Assembly: GCF_003067705.1 (NCBI RefSeq)
Contig: NZ_QANL01000003.1
Span: 248,001 to 312,000, forward strand
Length of the DNA: 64,000 nucleotides
Origin: Planctomonas deserti
GTDB lineage: Bacteria; Actinomycetota; Actinomycetes; Actinomycetales; Microbacteriaceae
Direction: 5' to 3'
In this document: positions 8,178-14,714 of the stretch, in pieces
Layout of the letters: every line of letters starts with the position of its first letter
How positions within the stretch are numbered: position 1 is the stretch's first letter
The notes under the pieces: generated by a model
Database searches by the model: none
Told to the model about the DNA's origin: nothing
The model's input: the letters and a program-made list of their open reading frames with translations, nothing else
Position numbers and translations under genes: made by a program

Positions 8178-9155
8178 TCACATGGTGAGCAGGATCTTGC
8201 CGACGTGCTCGGAGCCCTCCATGCGGAGCTGCGCGTCCGCGGCCCGCTCGAGCGGGAAGCGGCTGTCGATGATCGGGCGCACCGCGCCGGACGCGACGAG
8301 CGGCCACGCGTCGGAGAGCACCGCCTGGAGGATCGCGGCCTTCGCGTCCGCGGATTGAGCTCGAAGGGTCGTGCCGTGGATCTCGCCCCGCTTCGCCATG
8401 AGGCGACCCACCGGCAGCGCGGCCTCGCCTCCGCTCTGGTTGCCGATGAGCACGATCCGGCCCTCGAGGGCGAGGGCCTGGATGTCCCGCTCCACGTAGG
8501 GTCCGGCGATCGCGTCGAGCACGACGTTCGCTCCCGCGCCGTCCGTCGCGGCGAGCAGCTCGGCGACGAAGTCCTGCGCGCGGTAGTCGATGAGGATGTC
8601 GGCGCCGAGGGCCGCGCAGGCGTCGAGCTTGGCTCTGTTGCCCGCCGTGGCGGCGACGCGCGATCCTCGCGCTGACGCGAGCTGGATCGCCATCGTGCCG
8701 ATGCCGCTGGACCCGCCGTGCACGAGCAGCAGCTCACCCGGGGCGAGCCGTCCGCGCTGGAAGACGTTGTACCAGACGGTTGCCACGGCCTCGGGAAGCC
8801 CGGCCGCGTCGATCAGGTCGACCGAGTCCGGCACCGGCAGCACGTGCCGAGCGTCGACGGCGACCCGCTCCGCGTATCCGCCGCCCGCGAGCAGGGCGCA
8901 CACGCGGTCGCCGACGCGGAACCGCGTGACATCGTCCGCCATGGCGGCGACGACGCCGCTCACCTCGAGGCCGGGCAGCGGCGACGCACCCGGGGGAGGA
9001 GGATAGCTGCCCTGACGCTGCCCGATGTCGGCACGGTTGACCCCGGCGGCCGCGACCTCGACGAGCACCTGGCCCGGTCCCGGCTCCGGGTCCTCGACGG
9101 TGCGGATGGTCAGCACGGACGCGTCGCCCGCGCCCTCGTACACGCAGGCTCGCAT
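8178..9155 (-). CDS. NADPH:quinone oxidoreductase (zinc-independent MDR family)
   Basis: A 325-residue medium-chain dehydrogenase/reductase of the quinone reductase/PIG3 type. The GroES-like N-domain (GVNRADIGQRQGSYPPPPG) lacks the structural-zinc cysteines, and the Rossmann domain has VHGGSSGIGTMAIQLA. Such enzymes reduce quinones or enones with NADPH and usually serve oxidative or electrophile stress. It is divergent from the YceI gene across a 118-bp gap that holds an operator-like palindrome, which suggests joint control. The ATG follows a TAGCGT box by 6 nt. Confidence 0.88.
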   Translation of the reverse strand: MRACVYEGAGDASVLTIRTVEDPEPGPGQVLVEVAAAGVNRADIGQRQGSYPPPPGASPLPGLEVSGVVAAMADDVTRFRVGDRVCALLAGGGYAERVAVDARHVLPVPDSVDLIDAAGLPEAVATVWYNVFQRGRLAPGELLLVHGGSSGIGTMAIQLASARGSRVAATAGNRAKLDACAALGADILIDYRAQDFVAELLAATDGAGANVVLDAIAGPYVERDIQALALEGRIVLIGNQSGGEAALPVGRLMAKRGEIHGTTLRAQSADAKAAILQAVLSDAWPLVASGAVRPIIDSRFPLERAADAQLRMEGSEHVGKILLTM

Positions 9156-9161
9156 CCGCCA

Positions 9162-9167
9162 ACGCTA
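9162..9167 (-). promoter_or_regulatory. Candidate -10 box (TAGCGT), quinone reductase gene
   Basis: On the minus strand, 6 nt before the ATG at 9155; predicts a leaderless mRNA. Confidence 0.45.
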
Positions 9168-9210
9168 CCCGCAGAAGTTTTTGGGGAGATGCGGAATAAC
9201 TTCGCGATCA

Positions 9211-9222
9211 ATGCACTTGCAT
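9211..9222. promoter_or_regulatory. Operator-like palindrome between quinone reductase and YceI genes
   Basis: ATGCA-ct-TGCAT is a perfect 5-bp inverted repeat with a 2-nt spacer, the size and shape of MarR/HxlR-type operators. It lies about 50 bp from each start codon. Nearby are a small hairpin (GGGAC 9229-9233 with GTCCC 9239-9243) and a wider inverted pair AGAAGTTT (9173-9180) / AAACTTCT (9249-9256). No regulator gene is adjacent. Confidence 0.4.
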
Positions 9223-9273
9223 GGAACTGGGACGCGCAGTCCCGCCACAAACTTCTAGAAGGAGCAGCAGCAC

Positions 9274-9834
9274 ATGAGCATCACCACCGCGACGGACATT
9301 CCCGGATACGTGGCCGGCACCTGGACCATCGACAAGACCCACTCCGAGGTCGGGTTCAGCATCCGTCACATCATGATCAGCAAGGTCAAGGGCACCTTCA
9401 AGGACTTCGACGCCACCATCATCACCGGTGAGAACCCGCTGGACTCCTCCGTGACCGCCTCCGCGCGCGTCGTCTCGATCGACACGAACGAGCCGAACCG
9501 CGACCAGCACCTGCGCACGAACGACTTCTTCGACGCCGAGACCTACCCGACCATCGACTTCGTCTCCACCGGCGTGCGCGTCGACGACGGCGACTTCAAG
9601 GTGGACGGCGACCTCACCATCCGCGGCGTCACCAAGCCGGTCACCTTCGACTTCGAGTTCGGTGGCTTCGCGACCGACCCGTTCGGCAATTCGAAGGCCG
9701 GCGCCACCGCCAAGACGGTCGTCAACCGCGAGGACTTCGGCCTCCTCTACAACGCCGCGCTCGAGACCGGCGGCTTCCTGCTGGGTGACAAGGTCACCAT
9801 CACGCTGGAGCTCCAGGCCGTCCTCAGCAAGTAG
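9274..9834 (+). CDS. YceI-family polyisoprenoid/lipid-binding protein
   Basis: A 186-residue YceI-domain protein, a lipocalin-like beta barrel that binds isoprenoids or other long lipids. Hallmarks are GTWTIDKTHSEVGFSIRHIM near the N-terminus, FFDAETYPTIDF in the middle, and the repeated TIRGVTKPVTF / DKVTITLELQA strands. It has no signal peptide, so it should be cytosolic, as is common in actinobacteria. The start is fixed by AAGGAG 9 nt upstream; that site lies at the edge of a 10-bp palindrome CTTCTAGAAG (9252-9261), which may modulate ribosome access. Related actinobacterial genes are often under redox or lipid-stress control, fitting the divergent quinone reductase. Confidence 0.92.
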   Translation: MSITTATDIPGYVAGTWTIDKTHSEVGFSIRHIMISKVKGTFKDFDATIITGENPLDSSVTASARVVSIDTNEPNRDQHLRTNDFFDAETYPTIDFVSTGVRVDDGDFKVDGDLTIRGVTKPVTFDFEFGGFATDPFGNSKAGATAKTVVNREDFGLLYNAALETGGFLLGDKVTITLELQAVLSK

Positions 9835-9960
9835 CGCCAGAGCAACACCACGCAGCACCGACGGGAATCCCGTCCCACCCGCGCCGCCGTCCCGAGGACG
9901 GCGGCGCGGTTGCGTTTGCGGGGGATGCGGGTGGCGGCGGTGATGTCAGCCCTCCGTATA

Positions 9961-10411
9961 CGGTCGCTGAGCTTGTCGAAGCGACGTGAGGTTGAGTCGC
10001 GTCCCTTCGACAGGCTCAGGGACCGTGATGGTGCCGTCCGCCTGCGCTTGGTCGTTTCCGAGAGCTTCGCGAGCAGCGACGGTATGCGGGTGGTGCTGAC
10101 GCCGGGATCCGCTGGCGTTCCCCACACGGTCGCTGAGCTTGTCGAAGCGACGCGAGGCGACGTCCCGTCCCTTCGACAGGCTCCGGGACCGTGATGGTGC
10201 CGTCCGCCTGCGCTGGTCGTTCTCGAGAGCTTCGCGAGCAGCGACGGAACGTGGGTGGTGCGGCCGCTGGGATCCGCTGGGATCCGTACACGGTCGCTCA
10301 ACTGGTCAAGGTGACGTGACGTCAGGCACCGAACGAGAAGCCCCACACGGTCGCTGAGCTTGTCGAAGCGACGTGAGGTGCGTCGCGGCCCTTCGACAGG
10401 CTCAGGGACCG
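9961..10411. repeat. Hairpin-repeat cluster B: tandem ~165-bp units with heterotypic hairpin pairs
   Basis: Seven repeat copies fill most of the 609-bp gap 9835-10443, in which no gene is seen. GTCGCT-type copies are at 9961-9986, 10127-10152 and 10348-10373; oppositely oriented GTCCCT-type copies at 10000-10025, 10166-10191 and 10386-10411; a decayed copy at 10291-10316. Each GTCGCT/GTCCCT pair is spaced 38-39 bp start to start. The first two pairs belong to a direct duplication of about 165 bp that also repeats a spacer containing GAGAGCTTCGCGAGCAGCGA (near 10060 and 10225). Confidence 0.9.
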
Positions 10412-10443
10412 TGGAACCGGGCGCCGGATCAGGATTGGCATGG

Positions 10444-11904
10444 TCAACCGCTGGGTGGGTTCGGTTCGGGGAAGCGGTCTCGGTCGTGCGATCGGAGGCG
10501 GTGTCGGCGGGCGTTCCAGTCCTGAACGGCTCGGCTCTTCGTCGCCAGGTGGCGGGCTTCGCGGGTCGGGCTGATCGAGCGTGGCGGCACCAGCGTGTAA
10601 CTGCCACCCGTGCGGCGGATGTCCCAGCCGTTGTTGTGCAGGAGCAGGTGGTGGTGCTTGCAGAGCAGCACGCCGTCGGCGATGTCCGTCTTGCCGTGGT
10701 CCCTCTTCCACTGGTTGATGTGATGGGCTTCGCACCAGGATGGTGGTCGGTCGCAGCCGGGCCACATGCACCCGCCATCCCTCACCGCGAGTCCGATGCG
10801 CTGGCGTGTCGTGAAGAGGCGCTGCTCGCGACCCACGTTCACGCATTGGCCGTCGTCGTCGAGGACCACCGCGACCGTTCCCGTGCTGCAGACTTCGCGC
10901 CGGATGGTGGCGATCGAGACCGCCTCGCCGGTGTCCTCGATCGAGCCGTGGCCCTCGCCGGAGTCGAGCGTCTCCTTCGTCACGATCACCCTGACAGCGG
11001 GCCTACGCGAGCCGTACACCTGGCCTGGGTCGGCGTCCGCTCCGATGCGGAGCAGCTCGAGGAAGCCGTCGGCCGCGAGGCGGTCGGTTGGCCGCGGGTC
11101 GTTGACTATTGCGTCGATCCGGGCGCGGTCCTCTTCCTTGACGAACCTGGGCCCGCCTCGGCGGGGATTGGTGAGCTCATCAAGCACCGACAGGAGGAAG
11201 GCACCGGGTTCTGGGGCGTAGAGGAACTTGCCCTCCACCATGCCGTCCGGGCGCTTCCAGGCCTTCAAGTGCTGCTGCTCCAGCTGAGCCTTCTCGCGGT
11301 CGGCGACCTCGGTGTCGTTCAGGTCGTCGCGCAGTTGGCGTGCCCGGCGGTGCAGTTGACCCGCCGTGAGGGTGGCGGCATCGGTGACCAACTCGATCGC
11401 GGCCTCGGACAGCGCCTCCGCGGGCACCGAGTCGGTCGGCACGCCGAGGCCGGCGCGGATTGCGTCCGCCTGGGCGACGGAGACTCGCCCCTCCGTGACG
11501 GCGTGAGCAATCGGCGCCTGCCAGGGAATCTGCGGCGCCGGGAGTTCCGGGTGCTCGCGCTGAAGGGTCTCGACTGCGTCGGTCTCGGCGAGCATCTTGC
11601 CGACCTCGACGATGGAGACAGCGCCACCCTTGGTGGTCCCGGTGATCGCCTCGACCATGGCTTGGGGCGTTCGGTAACCCTCCTGCTGAGCCAGCCCTGC
11701 CGAGCCGAGGTCCGGCGTCGAGCGGCGGCACAGTTCTGCGGCTATTGCGGCGGTGATGGTGTCGCAGCAGTGTCGTGCGTCGGAGATAGCCTGCAGCGCG
11801 TCGAGCAGTTCCTGCTTCGGAAGCGTGGCGTAAGAAGTGGTGGAGGAGCCCAGGCGCGCGACGGTGTCCGCTGTGCGGAGGAGCGTCGCTGCCGGGTTTG
11901 CCAT
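10444..11904 (-). CDS. DUF222 / HNH endonuclease-signature protein (13E12 family)
   Basis: A 486-residue protein with the long helical DUF222 domain (about residues 30-340) and a C-terminal HNH nuclease motif near 390-440: CMWPGCDRPPSWCEAHH, then GVLLCKHHHLLLHNNGWDI, giving the Cys pairs, the HH and the N/H of a zinc-stabilised beta-beta-alpha-metal site. This family is repeated many times in actinobacterial genomes, including the 13E12 repeat family of Mycobacterium. Its function is unknown; DNA nicking or cutting is inferred from the motif only. The ATG at 11904 is preferred because a TAGAAT box lies 7 nt before it; a second ATG at 11913 would fall within that box. Hairpin-repeat clusters lie on both sides. 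Confidence 0.88.
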   Translation of the reverse strand: MANPAATLLRTADTVARLGSSTTSYATLPKQELLDALQAISDARHCCDTITAAIAAELCRRSTPDLGSAGLAQQEGYRTPQAMVEAITGTTKGGAVSIVEVGKMLAETDAVETLQREHPELPAPQIPWQAPIAHAVTEGRVSVAQADAIRAGLGVPTDSVPAEALSEAAIELVTDAATLTAGQLHRRARQLRDDLNDTEVADREKAQLEQQHLKAWKRPDGMVEGKFLYAPEPGAFLLSVLDELTNPRRGGPRFVKEEDRARIDAIVNDPRPTDRLAADGFLELLRIGADADPGQVYGSRRPAVRVIVTKETLDSGEGHGSIEDTGEAVSIATIRREVCSTGTVAVVLDDDGQCVNVGREQRLFTTRQRIGLAVRDGGCMWPGCDRPPSWCEAHHINQWKRDHGKTDIADGVLLCKHHHLLLHNNGWDIRRTGGSYTLVPPRSISPTREARHLATKSRAVQDWNARRHRLRSHDRDRFPEPNPPSG

Positions 11905-11911
11905 AGCACAC

Positions 11912-11917
11912 ATTCTA
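11912..11917 (-). promoter_or_regulatory. Candidate -10 box (TAGAAT), HNH gene
   Basis: Minus strand, 7 nt before the ATG at 11904. It is the best match to the TATAAT consensus among the leaderless-type boxes here. Confidence 0.5.
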
Positions 11918-11992
11918 CCACGTCGAAAGTTTCTTCGATGAAGAACTTCGGCCTCGTGAAGAACTTCCAGGAGCCCGATCGAGGGAAGCGAG

Positions 11993-12117
11993 CGTCCCTT
12001 CGACAGGCTCAGGGACCGTAGGTTTATGGGCGAGCAGGCGGCGTCCCTTCGTCGGGCTCAGGGACCGTGGATTCATGGGCGCGCCAACGAGCGTCCCATT
12101 GACAGGCTCGGGGACCG
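11993..12117. repeat. Hairpin-repeat cluster C (3 direct copies, ~50-bp period)
   Basis: Copies at 11993-12018, 12042-12067 and 12092-12117, all in the same orientation and about 50 bp apart. The spacers are also related (ggtttatgggc and gattcatgggc), so this is a tandem array and not three independent insertions. The third copy has decayed arms. It lies between the HNH start and the FUSC gene end. Confidence 0.85.
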
Positions 12118-12120
12118 TGG

Positions 12121-12154
12121 CACCCGCACCCGCACCCGCACCCGCACCCGCACC
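12121..12154. repeat. Hexanucleotide tandem repeat (CACCCG x5 plus CACC)
   Basis: Five exact CACCCG units and a partial sixth lie 5 bp beyond the stop of the FUSC gene, abutting hairpin-repeat cluster C. It is outside any supported coding frame, so slippage would not alter a protein unless the FUSC stop were lost. Confidence 0.9.
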
Positions 12155-12158
12155 GGCG

Positions 12159-13223
12159 CTAGGAGGAGTCCGCACCCACGATCTCCTCGCGGACACGGCG
12201 GAGGTCCTCGAGCAGCGCGCCGATCAGCACCCAGTGCTCCTCGCTGGGGGTCGCCACCTGGATGGGCTTCGTCAACGCGGGCTGCTCGTCCTCGGGGACG
12301 TCGAGCCGGAGCTCCGCGGACACGTCGCCAGCGTGGCGGGGGTCGTTGACGACGAGCAGCCGCAGGTCGTGGCCGGCCCGGCGCAGCTCGGTGCCGATCG
12401 CGCGGGCCATGGGCTCCTCGCCGATGCTCTCGTCGTAGTGGTCGCGCAGCGCCCGGGCCATGCCGACGACGCGGGTGGTGAGCACGGTGAGTCGCGCGAG
12501 CATCTCCTCGTCCCGCTCGAGCCTGCCGCGGTACCGGGCGCGGCGCGGGTTCAGCATCAGGCTCTCCCGCGCCTTCTCCACCGAGGCCTCCGCCCTCGTG
12601 CGCGCGTCGCGCAGGTCCCTCGCCCGCACCAGGAGCGCCTCGACCTCCTCGAGCGTGCGGCGTCCCTGCACGGCCTCGGCGATGTCCTCGAGGATGACCG
12701 CCGTGTCGCGGGCCAGCCGAGCCACCGCGAGCCGCGCCGGCTGCAGGATCACGGGCGGCACGACCAGGAGATTGACGACAACCCCGATGGCCGCCCCGAT
12801 GAGCGTCTCGGCGATCCGGGCCGCGGCGTACTCGGGGGACTGGGCGCCGATCGAGAGCACGAGCATGGCGCTGATCGGGATCTGCGCGGCGGAACCCGGA
12901 GTCAGTCGCAGCGCCCAGCCGATCAGCACGGCCACCACGATGGAGGCGAGCACGATCCAGCTGGTTCCGCCAAAGAGGAGCCCGGCCCCGTAGGCGAGGA
13001 TCACGCCGACCACGACGCCCGCGCTGCGCTCGATCGCCCGACCGAGCGACTGGTTCACGGACGGCTGCACGACGAGGAGGGCCGCGATGGCGGCGAAGAT
13101 CGGCAGCTGGTTGGGCAGGATCGCCAGGCAGACGAACCAGGAGACCACCGCGGCGATCGAGGTCTTGAGCGCCTGGAGCAGCGGGATGCGGCTGTCCGCG
13201 CGGAGTCGGGCGGTGAGCGCCAT
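12159..13223 (-). CDS. FUSC-type inner-membrane transporter (aromatic acid exporter family)
   Basis: A 354-residue membrane protein. An N-terminal block of about six hydrophobic helices (residues 15-165) contains the conserved VQPSVNQSLGRAIERSAGVVVG segment. A long charged helical cytoplasmic region follows (about 170-300: RARDLRDARTRAEASVEKARESL). This layout matches the FUSC/ArAE family (YeeA-like), linked to efflux of aromatic acids and other small molecules. The ATG at 13223 overlaps the stop of the upstream AlkZ-like gene (TGATG); a GTG one codon earlier is an alternative. The overlap implies coupled translation. Confidence 0.8.
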   Translation of the reverse strand: MALTARLRADSRIPLLQALKTSIAAVVSWFVCLAILPNQLPIFAAIAALLVVQPSVNQSLGRAIERSAGVVVGVILAYGAGLLFGGTSWIVLASIVVAVLIGWALRLTPGSAAQIPISAMLVLSIGAQSPEYAAARIAETLIGAAIGVVVNLLVVPPVILQPARLAVARLARDTAVILEDIAEAVQGRRTLEEVEALLVRARDLRDARTRAEASVEKARESLMLNPRRARYRGRLERDEEMLARLTVLTTRVVGMARALRDHYDESIGEEPMARAIGTELRRAGHDLRLLVVNDPRHAGDVSAELRLDVPEDEQPALTKPIQVATPSEEHWVLIGALLEDLRRVREEIVGADSS

Positions 13224-14320
13224 CACGCCACCCGCACGGTCTCGCCGACAAACCGGCCGTAGTCCTGCAGGGCCGCGGAGAAACGCTCGCGCACGGGGTC
13301 GTCGAGCTCCGTGAACTCGGTCGTCTCGACCACCGTCTCCCGGCTGCGCCTGGTGCGGTGCCAGGTGCCGACCACGTGTCCGTCGTCGACGATGGTGGGG
13401 AGGAACAGCCCGTTCTTGCCGGGGACGACGCGCTCGGCCTCCTCCGGTCTAAGGGATGCAGCGCGATCCCGGTAGCCCAGCAACAGCTCGTCGAAGCCGG
13501 GAAGCGCGAGCGTGACGGGCCGCCCGTCATCCTCGCCGAGGGCAGCCGGCGAGTCCGCCGCCTGGAAGTAGGGAACGCCGTCCACCTCGAGCTCCTCCAG
13601 ATCGTTCCGGGCGGATGCGACGGCGGCGCGCACGTCCTGCACGAGGAGCTGGGTCCACCAGGCAAGATCCTTTGCGGTCGCGGGGCCGTGGGAGCGGAAG
13701 TAGCGCAGCGCCAGCTCGCGCAGCGCGTCGTCGCGGTCGCGCGGCGGCACCGCGGGCAGCCACTCCTCGAACAGGACGAACGTGTGCTGGGCGCCTCGAC
13801 GTGGCCCCAGGCAGAGCACCCGCGACTGGCAGAGTGCACCGAGCAGGTTGATACCCCGCTGGGCCCCGGTCGGCTCGCCGGCCCGCTCGAGCACCGCGAA
13901 GAGCTCGGGCCGGGTCGCTGCTCTGCCGCCCTCCAGCTCGCCACGGATCAGGTCGGCCGCGGCATCGAGGGTGTGGTCGGTGATGCCCAGCTGGCGCCGA
14001 CGGGGCGCGATCGTGGCGAGCATGCGCGGGCCGATCAGCTCGAGCATCCAGGGCAGGTCCTCCGGTGCCGTGACGTGCAGCGTGCCGCGCATGGGCCAGG
14101 ACCGCACGATCCGCCCCTCGTCGAGGGCGGCGGACACGTCGGCGACGCGGCTCCCCGGGGCGCGCACGCCCACCGACCAGAGCGCGCCGGCGTAGTCCTG
14201 CGCCTGCATCGCCAGCATCCAGCGCACCGCGTCGGCGGGAGAGGCGTCGGGGGCGTTCAGAAGGCGCTGGTTGCGAAGTCGAAGCCGGGCGAGGTCGCGA
14301 ACCGTCCCCACCAGCGTCAT
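13223..14320 (-). CDS. Winged-helix DNA-binding protein, AlkZ/YcaQ-like DNA glycosylase family
   Basis: A 365-residue HTH_42 superfamily protein (three winged-helix repeats). Residues 38-43 read MQAQDY, so a QxQ motif (Gln 39, Gln 41) falls where AlkZ-type DNA glycosylases carry their catalytic glutamine pair. Further family marks are RSWPMRGTLHV near 90-100, LGRY-like LPGFDELLLGYRDR around 275-290, and VVGTW near 315. AlkZ relatives remove bulky alkylated or cross-linked bases. Activity here is inferred from the motif; many actinobacterial homologues are uncharacterised. It is the first gene of a two-gene unit with the FUSC transporter. The ATG follows a GATACT box by 6 nt. Confidence 0.82.
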   Translation of the reverse strand: MTLVGTVRDLARLRLRNQRLLNAPDASPADAVRWMLAMQAQDYAGALWSVGVRAPGSRVADVSAALDEGRIVRSWPMRGTLHVTAPEDLPWMLELIGPRMLATIAPRRRQLGITDHTLDAAADLIRGELEGGRAATRPELFAVLERAGEPTGAQRGINLLGALCQSRVLCLGPRRGAQHTFVLFEEWLPAVPPRDRDDALRELALRYFRSHGPATAKDLAWWTQLLVQDVRAAVASARNDLEELEVDGVPYFQAADSPAALGEDDGRPVTLALPGFDELLLGYRDRAASLRPEEAERVVPGKNGLFLPTIVDDGHVVGTWHRTRRSRETVVETTEFTELDDPVRERFSAALQDYGRFVGETVRVA

Positions 14321-14326
14321 GGTCCC

Positions 14327-14332
14327 AGTATC
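14327..14332 (-). promoter_or_regulatory. Candidate -10 box (GATACT), AlkZ-like/FUSC unit
   Basis: Minus strand, 6 nt before the ATG at 14320; leaderless type. Confidence 0.45.
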
Positions 14333-14526
14333 GTCCCGTGCACGCCCGCGACGCGGCCCCAGGAAGCAGCCGTATACGCGGCATCGTCCGGGACGCCAGG
14401 GTGCCCGCGCCCGCGCACGCCCCGCCACGACGGCCCCGCAGGATGCCGAGCCGCTCCACCCGCTCACGATCGGCGTCAGCCGGCGGGCGGTCCGGACCCG
14501 GCATCGTTGCGGGGGCCATCGGGGGT

Positions 14527-14625
14527 CGTTCCGTTCGGGCTGGAACGAGTGGGCGCCGACGGGTACCGGCGCCTGCTTGGGCGTGTCCCCCAAACGGAGG
14601 ACACGCGGGACAACGTTCCGAACGT
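14527..14625. promoter_or_regulatory. Three inverted repeats upstream of the zwf-like gene
   Basis: In the 394-bp gap 14321-14714 between divergent genes I see three inverted repeats: CGTTCC (14527-14532) with GGAACG (14542-14547); GCGTGTCC (14581-14588) with GGACACGC (14599-14606), a perfect 8-bp stem with a 10-nt loop; and ACGTT-ccg-AACGT (14613-14625). They lie 90-190 bp before the zwf start and could be operators. The rest of the gap shows nothing I can name. Confidence 0.35.
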
Positions 14626-14702
14626 ACCAGCGCTGCGCAAACGAGGGCAAGGACGCGTCCCGCGGCCCGAACGGTGCTCGACAGGGGCGGAAATAGGAGG
14701 AA

Positions 14703-14708
14703 TAGGCT
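14703..14708 (+). promoter_or_regulatory. Candidate -10 box (TAGGCT), zwf-like gene
   Basis: 6 nt before the ATG at 14715. A GGAGG also sits directly before the ATG but is too close to act as a normal ribosome binding site. Confidence 0.45.
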
Positions 14709-14714
14709 CGGAGG

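Noticed and set aside
10360-12021. 553-codon plus-strand open frame over the HNH gene
   Set aside because: Antisense shadow beginning in the repeat cluster. The minus strand has the HNH motif and a promoter-like box at its start.
12121-12154. CACCCG tandem repeat as a phase-variation switch for the FUSC gene
   Set aside because: It lies beyond the stop codon and not in the promoter of either neighbour, so unit gain or loss would not change a reading frame.
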